A DNA stretch of 64,000 bases, from NCBI GenBank assembly GCA_964421875.1, contig CAYQZD010000002.1:1-64000 (forward strand), given 5' to 3'. The notes under the pieces were generated by a model. It did not search any database and was not told where the DNA came from. It saw nothing but the letters and a program-made list of their open reading frames with translations. The position numbers were made by a program, and so were the translations under genes. Numbering within the stretch: the stretch's first letter is position 1; each line of letters starts with the position of its first letter. Positions 9,538-19,560 of this stretch are shown here, piece by piece. This DNA comes from CAYQZD01 sp964421875 (GTDB lineage: Bacteria > Electryoneota > Tariuqbacteria > Tariuqbacterales > Tariuqbacteraceae).

Positions 9538-10994
9538 TGAGAAAACCGGTCATACTTATAGCAATCGTGTTTTTATCATTGTCCGCCTTTGGTCAGTACG
9601 GGCGGTGGGCGGAGCCGGTTAATATCTCCAATTCGCCGGGAGGCTCTTACGATCCGGACATGGCGATTGGACCCGACGGGAAAATTCATGTGGTTTATGA
9701 AGATTGGACGCGGCTTAATAATTTCAATTACCGGGATATAATGTATGTCGTTTTCGACAGTTACGAATGGCGGGAGCCGGTGCAGATTTCGGAATACGAC
9801 ACTACCTATGCGGCTGACCCACGAATAGCGGTCGATTCTCAAGGCAAGCCTCATGTGGTATGGTATGACCGTTTCTTATTTTACGATTCCGATATTTTAT
9901 ACGCCACCTTGACCGATTCCGGCTGGACGGAACCGCTCAGTCTAACGGAGTTCAGCCCAGCATCTTTGGTGCCTGATATTGTTATCGACAGCCGCGACTA
10001 TGTGCATATTGTCTGGGATGATTATTATTACGGCCGCGCGCAAATATTCCACATATATTTTAACGGCAACAGTTGGTCTAATTTCGTTAATGTTTCCAAT
10101 GACCCTATCGATTGTTGTTTTCCTCGAATAACGGTTGATTCAAATGACAGCCTGCATATTGTTTGGCGGCAGATGACCGGCGGCGGATACGACAGTGAGA
10201 TATTTTACTCAATGTATAACGGCGTTTCCTGGCGGCCGGGGATAAATATTTCCTTTAGCGGGACATTGCAATCGCTCAGCCCTCAGGTTGAGGTCGACCG
10301 CTATAACAATCCTCATGTGATTTGGACCCAATCGCAATACAGCGGATTCAAAGAGATAATCTATACATATTTCAACGGAGAATATTGGTCTCAACCGGAC
10401 AGTCTTACCAATTTGGGAGTAAATTCAACTTATCCGAGTTTCGCAATCTCCCGCGAAAGTATAAGATGCTTTATATTCAGCGCGCGGAGGCAGAGTTATA
10501 GTCCCTATATTTGTTATTCATTCAGGAGGGATTTGAGTTGGACCTGGCCTTTACCGATTTTCTATGATTATTTAGGCACTAAATCCGCAATCGCTATTGA
10601 TACTTATGATGTCATTCATACTTGTTTATTACTATCTGATAACGATTACGGAGAAATAATGTACACATATTATATACCTGATAATTCAATTAGCAGTCAA
10701 GCAGATGGACGCCCATCCTACTGTATTTATTTGAATAATCATCCCAACCCATTTAATCAATCGACATCGATAAATTTCAACGTAAATATTGATTCACCAG
10801 TGAATCTTTCAGTTTATAATATCAGAGGGGAATTGGTAAAGGCTTTAAAAGAAGGAATCTTGTCAAGAGGAGATTATTCTGTAATCTGGGAGGGCGATAA
10901 TTCATTGGGAACAGAGGTGGGTGGCGGGATTTATTTTGTTAGGCTACAGGTAGATGGGGAATCGTATTTTAAGAAGTTGATTCTCCTGAAGTAA
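9537..10994 (+). CDS. Secreted beta-propeller-like repeat protein with sorting domain
   Basis: After a signal peptide (about 1-19) the 485-residue product carries at least five repeats of about 50-60 residues, each with a core like 'P.I.VDS.G..HVVW.D', as in BNR/sialidase-like propellers. The C-terminal 85 residues form a T9SS sorting domain (HPNPFNQS and a final KKLILLK). The ATG at 9537 overlaps the stop of the peptidase gene; a GTG one codon upstream (9534) is possible. No catalytic residues can be assigned, so a binding or structural surface role is more likely than an enzyme. The sequence is more AT-rich than its neighbours toward the 3' end. Confidence 0.75.
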   Translation: MRKPVILIAIVFLSLSAFGQYGRWAEPVNISNSPGGSYDPDMAIGPDGKIHVVYEDWTRLNNFNYRDIMYVVFDSYEWREPVQISEYDTTYAADPRIAVDSQGKPHVVWYDRFLFYDSDILYATLTDSGWTEPLSLTEFSPASLVPDIVIDSRDYVHIVWDDYYYGRAQIFHIYFNGNSWSNFVNVSNDPIDCCFPRITVDSNDSLHIVWRQMTGGGYDSEIFYSMYNGVSWRPGINISFSGTLQSLSPQVEVDRYNNPHVIWTQSQYSGFKEIIYTYFNGEYWSQPDSLTNLGVNSTYPSFAISRESIRCFIFSARRQSYSPYICYSFRRDLSWTWPLPIFYDYLGTKSAIAIDTYDVIHTCLLLSDNDYGEIMYTYYIPDNSISSQADGRPSYCIYLNNHPNPFNQSTSINFNVNIDSPVNLSVYNIRGELVKALKEGILSRGDYSVIWEGDNSLGTEVGGGIYFVRLQVDGESYFKKLILLK

Positions 10995-11032
10995 ATAATT
11001 ATAATATAGAGATGTGCTAAAAGCTTTGATAA

Positions 11033-11233
11033 TTGCTTATGCACCAACTCCACATCAAACTAACAATCTACGACATCGCCGGGCGGGAAGTGTATATCCT
11101 CGCTGAAGGCTTCTATCCCGCGGGAGCGCATCAAGCGGTGTGGGATGCTTCGGGGGCGGCGTCAGGGGTGTATTTCGCGCGGCTCAGCGCCGGGGATTTT
11201 ACACAAACACTGAAGCTGATACTGATGAAGTAA
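11033..11233 (+). pseudogene. Detached T9SS sorting-domain fragment
   Basis: This 66-codon frame encodes only the second half of a type A sorting domain (KLTIYDIAGREV through LKLILMK), with no signal peptide or passenger. It begins 38 nt after the stop of a gene that already has its own sorting domain. Bases 11156-11197 are identical to 9460-9501, inside the sorting domain of the C25 peptidase gene. It is best read as the remnant of a lost secreted-protein gene or of a recombination event between sorting domains. It is probably not expressed as a functional protein. Confidence 0.7.
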
Positions 11234-11365
11234 TGTTCTTCAGATATTATTGGTTTCTTTGAAATATTCATTATTGATTATGGCGTTTTAAGTTATGATA
11301 CCTTTAACTGTTTATGCCTCCATACTTTTATTATGAGGCTGTGATTAATTTTAAGGAGAATTGTT

Positions 11366-12871
11366 ATGGTCAATGTTGCAGAGTTGCTGGAGAATAATCG
11401 GCAGGAAAATGGTAGCAAGGAAGCGTTGGTATGGGGGAATTCACGCGTGAGCTATGATGAATTGTTTGATGCTGTGCTCAGGCTGGGCGCAGGATTGAAA
11501 CAGCGAGGTATAGAGAAGGGCGACAGAGTGTTGCTGATGCTGCCTAATATTCCTCATTTTCCCATCGCATATTATGCGATTCTTTCCATAGGCGCCGTTG
11601 TGGTGCCGGCCAATATAATGTTCAAAGAGCGCGAGATCGCTTATCAGGTAGAAGATTCCGAGGCGATAGCCGCCGTGGGCTGGGAAGGATTCGCGGAGGA
11701 TTTGAAACGTGCTCAGGAACTGACGGAATCTCTGAAGCATCTGATTGTGCTGGGCGACCGGATACCCCCGGAGGCGGATTCACTCACCAGAATGATAGGT
11801 GAGAATAAACCGCTTGACGGTTTCGAGAAACTTGATTCTCAAGATTCCGCGGTGATATTATATACTGCGGGTGTGACCGGTCATCCCAAGGGCGCGGAAT
11901 TGTCCCATGGGGCGATGATGCACGGGATGAGGGTTCTGTCGGAGACTTTGCGTTTCACCGACCGGGAGCGGATTATGGCCGTAGTGCCTTTCTTCCACTC
12001 TTTCGGCGGCGGTGTGGTAATGAATGCGGGTCTTTTCGGTGGAGCTACTCTGGTGCTTTCTCCCAAGTTCAATCCCCAGGAAGCTCTGGAGATGATTGCA
12101 GGAGAAAAGGTGACCGTCTTCGCCGGTGTGCCCACGATGTTTCAATATCTTTTCAACCGTGACAATACCTCGGAATACGACCTGTCAAGTTTGAAGTATT
12201 GTCTTTCCGGGGGGAGCGCCCTTTCGGAGGAATTACTGAAAAGGTTCGAAGAGAAGTTCAACACCTATGTTCTCGAAGGCTACGGGTTATCCGAGACCTG
12301 CGCCGCAGCCTGTTTTAACAACTTTAAGCGAGAGCGTAAACCCGGCTCGATAGGTTACCCTTTGGACGGGGTGGAGATGCGGATTCTCGACGACGATGAC
12401 AAGGAAGTTGCCATTGGCGAAATCGGCGAGATTGCCATCAAGAGCCCTACTCTGATGGCGGGATATAGAAACCGTCCCCAGGCTACTGCTGAAGCAATAC
12501 GCGACGGCTGGTTCCGCACCGGCGATATTGGGCGGATGGATATGGACGGTTACTTCTACATCGTGGACCGTAAGACCGATATGATTCTAAAGGGTGGTTT
12601 TAAAGTTTTCCCCCGCGAGATTGAAGAAGTTATAGCGGCGCATCCCCAGGTTCAGGAAGTGGCGGTTATCGCCATCAGCGACTCCATAATGGGCGAGGAA
12701 ATCAAGGCTTGCGTGGTTCCCAGGGAGGGTGAGCGGATTAATCCCAAAGCTTTGATCGATTATTGCCGGGGCAGGATGGCGAATTATAAGTGCCCCGCGG
12801 TGCTGAAATTCTACCGGGAACTTCCCAAGGGCCCCACCGGACGCATCTTGAAGAAGGAACTCAGAAGATAG
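11366..12871 (+). CDS. Long-chain acyl-CoA ligase (AMP-forming)
   Basis: The 501-residue protein belongs to the ANL adenylating superfamily and probably activates fatty or other carboxylic acids as CoA thioesters through acyl-AMP. The nucleotide loop reads YTAGVTGHPKG (near residue 170, a mild variant of YTSGTTGxPKG). A5-type motif YGLSETC is near 305, the hinge GWFRTGDIG near 382, and a C-terminal GRILKKELR carries the A10 lysine. A good ribosome binding site (aaggag at about 11352) precedes the ATG. The next gene is an Old Yellow Enzyme homologue, which suggests use of unsaturated or aromatic acids. Substrate cannot be read from sequence. Confidence 0.85.
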   Translation: MVNVAELLENNRQENGSKEALVWGNSRVSYDELFDAVLRLGAGLKQRGIEKGDRVLLMLPNIPHFPIAYYAILSIGAVVVPANIMFKEREIAYQVEDSEAIAAVGWEGFAEDLKRAQELTESLKHLIVLGDRIPPEADSLTRMIGENKPLDGFEKLDSQDSAVILYTAGVTGHPKGAELSHGAMMHGMRVLSETLRFTDRERIMAVVPFFHSFGGGVVMNAGLFGGATLVLSPKFNPQEALEMIAGEKVTVFAGVPTMFQYLFNRDNTSEYDLSSLKYCLSGGSALSEELLKRFEEKFNTYVLEGYGLSETCAAACFNNFKRERKPGSIGYPLDGVEMRILDDDDKEVAIGEIGEIAIKSPTLMAGYRNRPQATAEAIRDGWFRTGDIGRMDMDGYFYIVDRKTDMILKGGFKVFPREIEEVIAAHPQVQEVAVIAISDSIMGEEIKACVVPREGERINPKALIDYCRGRMANYKCPAVLKFYRELPKGPTGRILKKELRR

Positions 12872-12929
12872 CCTCGAGGCAGATTAATTTTGGAGGAGCT
12901 TAGTTCGGCGGAATAATCCGAATGCGCAT

Positions 12930-14054
12930 ATGATTTTCACCGAATTAGCGTTGGGATCCTTAACGCTGCCCAATCGGCTGGCTCGTTCCGCCACCGCTGA
13001 AAGAGGGGCGGATGAAAAGGGCAGAGTATCGAAGAGTATGGCGCAGATGTATGAGTCCCTGGCTCGCGGCGGAGTGGGATTGATAATGACGGGGCACGCT
13101 TATGTCAGGGCGGACGGAAAAACCAATCCTGCGCAGACCGGGATTCATACCGACCGGACCATTCCCGGTTTGGCGATGACGGTTAGGGCGGTTCACCGCA
13201 ATTCCGACGCTAAGATTTTCCTGCAGATGAGCCACGCCGGCCGCGCCGCCTCGGAGAAACTGATTGGCTCCAAGCCCGTCGCGCCCAGTGCGGTTCCGGT
13301 GCGGATGTCAGGGGAGCAGCCTCGGGAAATGTCGGGTGACGAAGTGTCGGAGCTGATCGAGTTATACGCGATTGCGGCTTTGCGCGCCCGGGAAGCCGGG
13401 TTCGACGGCGTCCAACTCCACTGCGCTCACGGCTATTTAATTTCGCAGTTTCTCTCCCCCTATACCAACAAGCGGGAGGATGAATGGGGCGGTTCGCCAC
13501 AGAACCGTCGGAGATTCCTCCTGCTGATTACGGAGGAAATTACGCGGCAGGCGCCGGATTTACCCTTGACGGTTAAAATCAACTGCGACGATTTACTGCC
13601 GGGCGGAATTACTCTTGAAGAGTTCACCGAAACCTGCAGGTTGCTGGAGGGGGCGGGAGTAATAGCTTTCGAGGTTTCCGGCGGCATACCTGAAACCGCG
13701 GGCAGGATAATCAAAAAAGGGGTCGATTCTCCGGAGAAGGAAGGATATTTCCTTTACGGCGCCAAAGCCCTGAAAGAGGCTGGGATATTATCCACCATTC
13801 TCACTGTGGGAGGTTTTCGCACTCTTCCGGTATGCCGGGGAGCCGTTTCCCGCGGCGATACGGACATAGTTTCGCTTTGCAGACCCTTGATAACGGAACC
13901 GGATCTTCCCCTGAAATGGCGCAGAGGGGAGGCGTCGGGGAGCCGTTGTATTTCCTGCAACCGCTGTTTGAGGCTGCGCCGGGGGATGACGCACTGCGTT
14001 TACTGGGAAGAACAGACGGATAAAGACGGTGGCGGAGGTAATAGTATAATTTAG
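12930..14054 (+). CDS. NADH:flavin oxidoreductase, Old Yellow Enzyme family
   Basis: The 374-residue FMN-dependent TIM barrel resembles the N-terminal half of 2,4-dienoyl-CoA reductase and related enoate reductases: LPNRLARSAT at the start, catalytic-region HCAHGYLISQFLSP near residue 170, and GGFRTLP near 295. The tail has CISCNRC followed by a later Cys (residues about 339-360), like the iron-sulfur site that links to the FAD/NADH half in full-length enzymes, but that half is absent here. It may use a separate reductase or be a single-domain ene-reductase. The gene follows the acyl-CoA ligase by 58 nt. Confidence 0.85.
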   Translation: MIFTELALGSLTLPNRLARSATAERGADEKGRVSKSMAQMYESLARGGVGLIMTGHAYVRADGKTNPAQTGIHTDRTIPGLAMTVRAVHRNSDAKIFLQMSHAGRAASEKLIGSKPVAPSAVPVRMSGEQPREMSGDEVSELIELYAIAALRAREAGFDGVQLHCAHGYLISQFLSPYTNKREDEWGGSPQNRRRFLLLITEEITRQAPDLPLTVKINCDDLLPGGITLEEFTETCRLLEGAGVIAFEVSGGIPETAGRIIKKGVDSPEKEGYFLYGAKALKEAGILSTILTVGGFRTLPVCRGAVSRGDTDIVSLCRPLITEPDLPLKWRRGEASGSRCISCNRCLRLRRGMTHCVYWEEQTDKDGGGGNSII

Positions 14055-14107
14055 TACATATAATTGTGTTATGTAATGGAAGAAGAATTGAAGAGACGAG
14101 TTAACAA

Positions 14108-15136
14108 ATGAATATAGGCATATTGACAGGGGGGGGCGATTGCCCCGGATTGAATGCGGTTATCCGCGCTGTGGTCCGGCGCTCTCGGATAACCTATAAT
14201 TGGGATGTCATCGGTATCAGAAACGGATGGAAGGGATTGATAGAGGGGGAAGTGGTTCCTTTGACGATGTATGCCGTTTCCGGTATCCTGCATCGGGGCG
14301 GCACTATTTTGGGCACTTCCAGGAAGAATCCCACCAAGTCAGCGGAAGACATTGAAAAGGTTCGGGACAATATGAACCGATACGGCATAGACTCTCTGCT
14401 GGTGGTTGGAGGGGATGACACCCTTTCCGCCGGGCTTGATTTTCACCGGCAGGGCATACCAGTGGTGGGTGTGCCCAAGACTATCGACAACGATATCGAA
14501 GGGACGGATTTTACCTTTGGATTCAACACTGCGGTCACCATAGTCACCGAAGCCATCGACCGTCTGCACACCACTGCGGAATCGCATCACCGGATTATGG
14601 TGGTAGAGGTTATGGGTCGGCACAGCGGTTGGATTGCGGTAATGTCGGGTATCGCCGGCGGCGCCGATATGATTATTATCCCCGAAGTCCCCTATGACAT
14701 CCAAGGCGTCTGCGACAAACTGAAAAAACGGCACGAAGTGAAGCGGTTCTCCATCGTGGTGGTGGCGGAGGGCGCTAAGCCGGTTAACGGCGAAAACCTA
14801 ATTACTCAGGACCAGGAACTGGACGAATTTGGCAACGTCCGGCTGGGCGGGTTGGGACATATCGTCGCCAATGAGATAGAAAAAATCATCGGTATAGAAA
14901 CCCGGGTCACCATCCTAGGGCATATTCAACGGGGCGGGAGCCCTACCGCCTATGACCGGATTTTAGCTACTCGCTTCGGAGTCGCCGCCGTCGATGCGTT
15001 GAAACGGAAGGAATATGGTAAGATGGTGGCGCTGCGGTCGGAAAAGATTATCACTGTCCCGTTGGAAGACGCGGTTTTGGAGAATAAGAAGGTGGATATG
15101 GAGCTTTACGATATCGCCGAGATATTTTTTGGCTGA
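14108..15136 (+). CDS. pfkA: 6-phosphofructokinase, pyrophosphate-type residues
   Basis: The 342-residue enzyme phosphorylates fructose 6-phosphate in glycolysis. It has the N-terminal GGGDCPGLN loop, the catalytic TIDND motif (125-129) and the substrate-binding MGRHSGW. Residues 101-104 are GGDD and residue 124 is Lys (PKTIDND). In the family, Asp at 104 and Lys at 124 mark pyrophosphate-dependent enzymes, whereas ATP-dependent ones have Gly at both. Phosphoryl donor PPi is therefore predicted, making the step reversible and ATP-saving. It heads a glycolytic block with gap, pgk and tpiA downstream. Confidence 0.9.
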   Translation: MNIGILTGGGDCPGLNAVIRAVVRRSRITYNWDVIGIRNGWKGLIEGEVVPLTMYAVSGILHRGGTILGTSRKNPTKSAEDIEKVRDNMNRYGIDSLLVVGGDDTLSAGLDFHRQGIPVVGVPKTIDNDIEGTDFTFGFNTAVTIVTEAIDRLHTTAESHHRIMVVEVMGRHSGWIAVMSGIAGGADMIIIPEVPYDIQGVCDKLKKRHEVKRFSIVVVAEGAKPVNGENLITQDQELDEFGNVRLGGLGHIVANEIEKIIGIETRVTILGHIQRGGSPTAYDRILATRFGVAAVDALKRKEYGKMVALRSEKIITVPLEDAVLENKKVDMELYDIAEIFFG

Positions 15137-15166
15137 TGGTTATTAATAGGATTTTTGCAGGTTATA

Positions 15167-15550
15167 ATGTCGAGAAGGCATCACGATTGGATGGCGCAGG
15201 CCGAGGCTGATTTTAAGCACGCCGTTAATTCCAAGGAATGGGGCGATTACGAATGGGCTTGCTTTGCGTCTCAGCAGGCGGCGGAAAAAGCGATAAAAGC
15301 CTTGATTGAGAGCAGAAATGGGAAAGCGATTGGTCACTCATTGAAAAAGTTACTCCAGCTTATTAATGTTGACGATAAGAATCTTATCGAAGCAGCTATA
15401 AGACTGGATAAACATTACATTCCCGCCCGATATCCTAATAGTTTCGATTCCGGCGCTCCCAGTGATTATTATACTATCAAAGATGCTGAACAAGCGGTAA
15501 TAGATGCGGAATCGATAATAAGGTATTGCCAAGACAATTTAGCAGGTTAA
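15167..15550 (+). CDS. HEPN domain protein (toxin-like)
   Basis: This 127-residue all-helical protein belongs to the HEPN family, with the characteristic FASQQAAEKAIKAL helix and a YIPARYPN segment. An R-x6-H motif (RNGKAIGH, about residues 50-57) could form the RNase active site typical of HEPN toxins. ATG 15167 is preferred over an upstream TTG at 15155. It ends exactly where the nucleotidyltransferase gene begins, the standard arrangement for a HEPN/MNT pair. Its place between pfkA and gap looks like an insertion of an accessory module. Activity as a toxin is inferred, not shown. Confidence 0.85.
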   Translation: MSRRHHDWMAQAEADFKHAVNSKEWGDYEWACFASQQAAEKAIKALIESRNGKAIGHSLKKLLQLINVDDKNLIEAAIRLDKHYIPARYPNSFDSGAPSDYYTIKDAEQAVIDAESIIRYCQDNLAG

Positions 15551-15886
15551 ATGTCTTCGGAAACATATATTGAGTATCTTCGTAAAGAAGATGTAATCCC
15601 CATTGTTAAAGACGCCGCCGAGAAGATAAAAAAACTGCCTAATGTCTTGCGCATCGGATATTTTGGCTCCTTTGTCCGCAACGACCAGATTCCCGGTTCG
15701 GACATCGACATCTTCATCGAATTGGCGGATGATGACCGCAGATGGTTCGACCGGGCGGGGGATTTCATAGAATATTTTGATAAAGTCCCCTGCGTGGTGG
15801 AAATCTTCGCTTTTACCCGGCAGGAGATGTCGAATAAGGATAATAAGTTCTATCAAGAGGTTTTGCAGGAATTGGTTGAATTGTAA
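15551..15886 (+). CDS. MNT-type minimal nucleotidyltransferase (antitoxin-like)
   Basis: The 111-residue protein has the polymerase-beta nucleotidyltransferase signature: GSF near residue 38, then the catalytic pair D-I-D in GSDIDIFIEL near residue 53, and a later acidic residue in the CVVEIF strand. MNT proteins next to HEPN partners can act as antitoxins, in some cases by adding AMP to the HEPN protein. The HEPN partner here lacks the H-x-Y tyrosine that is the target in HepT, so this chemistry is not assured. The ATG abuts the HEPN stop codon, implying translational coupling. Confidence 0.85.
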   Translation: MSSETYIEYLRKEDVIPIVKDAAEKIKKLPNVLRIGYFGSFVRNDQIPGSDIDIFIELADDDRRWFDRAGDFIEYFDKVPCVVEIFAFTRQEMSNKDNKFYQEVLQELVEL

Positions 15887-15983
15887 TGGTATAGCTTAGG
15901 ATGGTAATTATATCCCGGAAAACTGTTTTAAAGTAGAGTACATACTAATTTGGACAATATGAAAACGTGGTGTGGCGATAATA

Positions 15984-17082
<1,099 letters not shown>

Positions 17083-17145
17083 TAATAATGTTTATATTCC
17101 AAGCGCCCGTTAAAATTTTCAAAGATATTCACAGGAGGAGGCGCC

Positions 17146-18159
17146 ATGCCAATCCTTTTTAAGGGCAAGGCAGGGGATTTGAAAATGTCCCCCAGCGAAT
17201 TCAGCGGCGAGGATGAGTTAAAGGGAATTCTGACCCAGAATCCGGAATTGCTGCTCGCCGACGGCGAGCCTCCGGCTGCCGTAGCGGGGGAGGGGGTCAA
17301 TTTATCCAGCGCCGGCGAAACGGATTTACTGCTGGTGGATTCCGAGGGATTCCCGATGACGGTGGATGTATTGGTGAGGGGGAGCGATTTCAGCGCGTTT
17401 ATCGCCTGCGCCCTTGATAACGCCTCGTCTATATCACGCTTCAACGCTAAAGAACTCGACCGAAAGCTGGAAGGGAAACTGGGAGGGGCGTTGGAGTCTT
17501 TTTATAGCAGTCTTAATGATTACTTCGCGGTGGAGCGGCGGTGGGAAGCCTGTGAGGCGTATCTTTCCCAAGGAAAAATCCGAATTATACTCGCCGTGGA
17601 TGAGGTTTCCCCGGATATGATTCGCCTGGCGAAGTTTATCGGTTCCAACGCCAATTTCTTTGTCAGGTTAGTGGCAATTAGGAAGTATGAGCTTAAGCGC
17701 GGGGAAAACCTTTTGATACCGGAGATGGTGGTTCGCGGAGGGAGTGTTTCCGACTGCCCCAGGGTGAGGTTTTTGGCGGCGGCGGACGCTTATTCGATTG
17801 TCGCTTCCGGGGGATTCAAGCTGTCGGGCCAGGGTTTCGACCGGCGTGAGATTCACCCTAACGGCTGGGGGAGCGCCGTTTATTATGGATTGCGGGACAG
17901 CGGGGCGGAGGATATCAGCGTAGGGGTTTATGTGACGGAGGAGGTCAGCGGTCTTAATGAAGAACTTAGCGCGTTGGAAGGGGACATAGCCGGAGCGGTG
18001 AAATGGGGTATAACGCGCTGGAGTAACGAGGGAGAAGATGAAACCGGCAGGCTGGAAATCGCCTTCAACCAATCAACCTCTTCTATGGGAGTGGCTAAGG
18101 CTTTAAAAATATTGGTCGATATGACCAAGGAGAAGATTTCTGCGGCTTTGGGGATTTGA
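17146..18159 (+). CDS. Uncharacterised protein with degenerate PD-(D/E)XK-like N-terminal domain
   Basis: This 337-residue soluble protein is not recognised as a named family. Its N-terminus resembles DUF91/NucS-like restriction-fold domains: an acidic helix EDELKGILTQNPELL (22-36), then ETDLLLVDSEG (58-68) matching the strand that carries the metal-binding Asp (D60). The place of the E-x-K signature reads D74-V75-L76, so the lysine is lost and catalysis is unlikely. The rest, including a late segment WGSAVYYGLRDSG, has no assignment. A strong GGAGGAGG ribosome binding site (about 17132-17139) precedes the ATG. It sits between gap and pgk, so it is probably coexpressed with glycolysis. Confidence 0.6.
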   Translation: MPILFKGKAGDLKMSPSEFSGEDELKGILTQNPELLLADGEPPAAVAGEGVNLSSAGETDLLLVDSEGFPMTVDVLVRGSDFSAFIACALDNASSISRFNAKELDRKLEGKLGGALESFYSSLNDYFAVERRWEACEAYLSQGKIRIILAVDEVSPDMIRLAKFIGSNANFFVRLVAIRKYELKRGENLLIPEMVVRGGSVSDCPRVRFLAAADAYSIVASGGFKLSGQGFDRREIHPNGWGSAVYYGLRDSGAEDISVGVYVTEEVSGLNEELSALEGDIAGAVKWGITRWSNEGEDETGRLEIAFNQSTSSMGVAKALKILVDMTKEKISAALGI

Positions 18160-18297
18160 AGCAGTTTATAGTTGGAGGCAGCGGTTGGTAGTAGGAAAGT
18201 TGTGGTGTGGGTTTTAACTCACCGACATGATGTCAGTGTTAAAGAGTACCATATTAGATATTTGTTCTAATTATATCCCATCGAAAAGGGGGATTTT

Positions 18298-19494
18298 ATG
18301 AATAAACTCACCATCGACGATATTGAACTTGTGGGAAAGCGGGCGCTGGTGCGGGTCGATTTCAATATTCCGTTGGATGAGAACGGCTCGATAACCGACG
18401 ACCTCCGTATCCGAGCCAGTCTTCCCACTATTCGTAAGATAATCGAGTCCGGCGGGCGGGCTGTTTTAATGTCGCATATGGGCCGGCCCAAGGGTAAGGT
18501 CGTGCCTGAACTCAGGATGACGCCCGCGGCGCTGCGCTTGTCGGAGTATTTGAAGAAGGAAGTGAAGCTCGCTCCCGACTGCGTCGGCGCAGAGACATTG
18601 AATATAGCGGAAGGATTGACGGACGGCGAGGCGCTGCTGCTGGAAAACCTCCGCTTTCACAAGGAAGAGACTGAGAACGATCCGGAATTCGCTCGGCAGC
18701 TGGCGGAATTGGGGGAGGTTTACATCAACGACGCCTTCGGCACCGCCCACCGGGCGCACGCTTCGACCGAAGGGATTACTCATTACCTTTCCCCCGCCGC
18801 AGCGGGTTACCTGATGGAGAAGGAAATTGAGTTCTTAGGGAGGGCTATTGAGAATCCGCCTCATCCTTTTGTGGCGGTTTTAGGGGGCGCTAAGGTATCG
18901 GGCAAAGTGGAACTTATAGAACGGCTGATTGGGCGGGTGGACGCTATTTTAGTAGGAGGGGGGATGTGCTTTACATTCCTGAAAGCCCAGGGCTTGAATG
19001 TGGGGGATTCACTGGTTGAAGAGGATTTAATTCAGACTGCTTCGGCTACACTATCCAAAGCCGCGGCTCAGGGAGCGGAGATGTCATTGCTGCAGGATGT
19101 GGTTATAGCCCGGGAGATTAGCGCTGAGACTGACGTTAAAACTGTGAGCGCAAATGAGATTGAAGCGGGATGGAAAGGTTTGGACATCGGACCGCGCACC
19201 GCTGAGTATTTCGCTGAGAGGATAGCGGGAGCGCAAACCGTGCTCTGGAACGGGCCGATGGGAGTTTTTGAAACCTCTCCCTTCGCCGGGGGAACGGAGA
19301 GGGTGGCTTTAGCGATGGCGGCGGCTACGCAGAATGGGGCGACCACAGTTGTCGGGGGAGGGGACACTGCGGCCGCAGCCCGGAAATTCGGCGTCGATGC
19401 TAAGGTTTCGCACGTGTCCACCGGCGGCGGAGCCTCACTTGAGTTTTTAAGCGGTCTCAGCCTTCCGGGATTGGAGGCTTTGACTGATAAATAG
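18298..19494 (+). CDS. pgk: Phosphoglycerate kinase
   Basis: The 398-residue two-domain kinase makes ATP from 1,3-bisphosphoglycerate. It has the N-terminal RVDFNIPLD and SHMGRPKGK substrate motifs, the domain-linking LGGAKVSGK, and the nucleotide-binding WNGPMGVFE and GGGDTAAA motifs. Length is typical of bacterial Pgk. A purine-rich AAAGGGGG lies just before the ATG. tpiA follows after 66 nt. Confidence 0.97.
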   Translation: MNKLTIDDIELVGKRALVRVDFNIPLDENGSITDDLRIRASLPTIRKIIESGGRAVLMSHMGRPKGKVVPELRMTPAALRLSEYLKKEVKLAPDCVGAETLNIAEGLTDGEALLLENLRFHKEETENDPEFARQLAELGEVYINDAFGTAHRAHASTEGITHYLSPAAAGYLMEKEIEFLGRAIENPPHPFVAVLGGAKVSGKVELIERLIGRVDAILVGGGMCFTFLKAQGLNVGDSLVEEDLIQTASATLSKAAAQGAEMSLLQDVVIAREISAETDVKTVSANEIEAGWKGLDIGPRTAEYFAERIAGAQTVLWNGPMGVFETSPFAGGTERVALAMAAATQNGATTVVGGGDTAAAARKFGVDAKVSHVSTGGGASLEFLSGLSLPGLEALTDK

Positions 19495-19560
19495 GACTGT
19501 GTGATTTGGCTCGGTATATATTCGTAAGTACAATGACTTAGTAAACGCGGGAATCGGACT

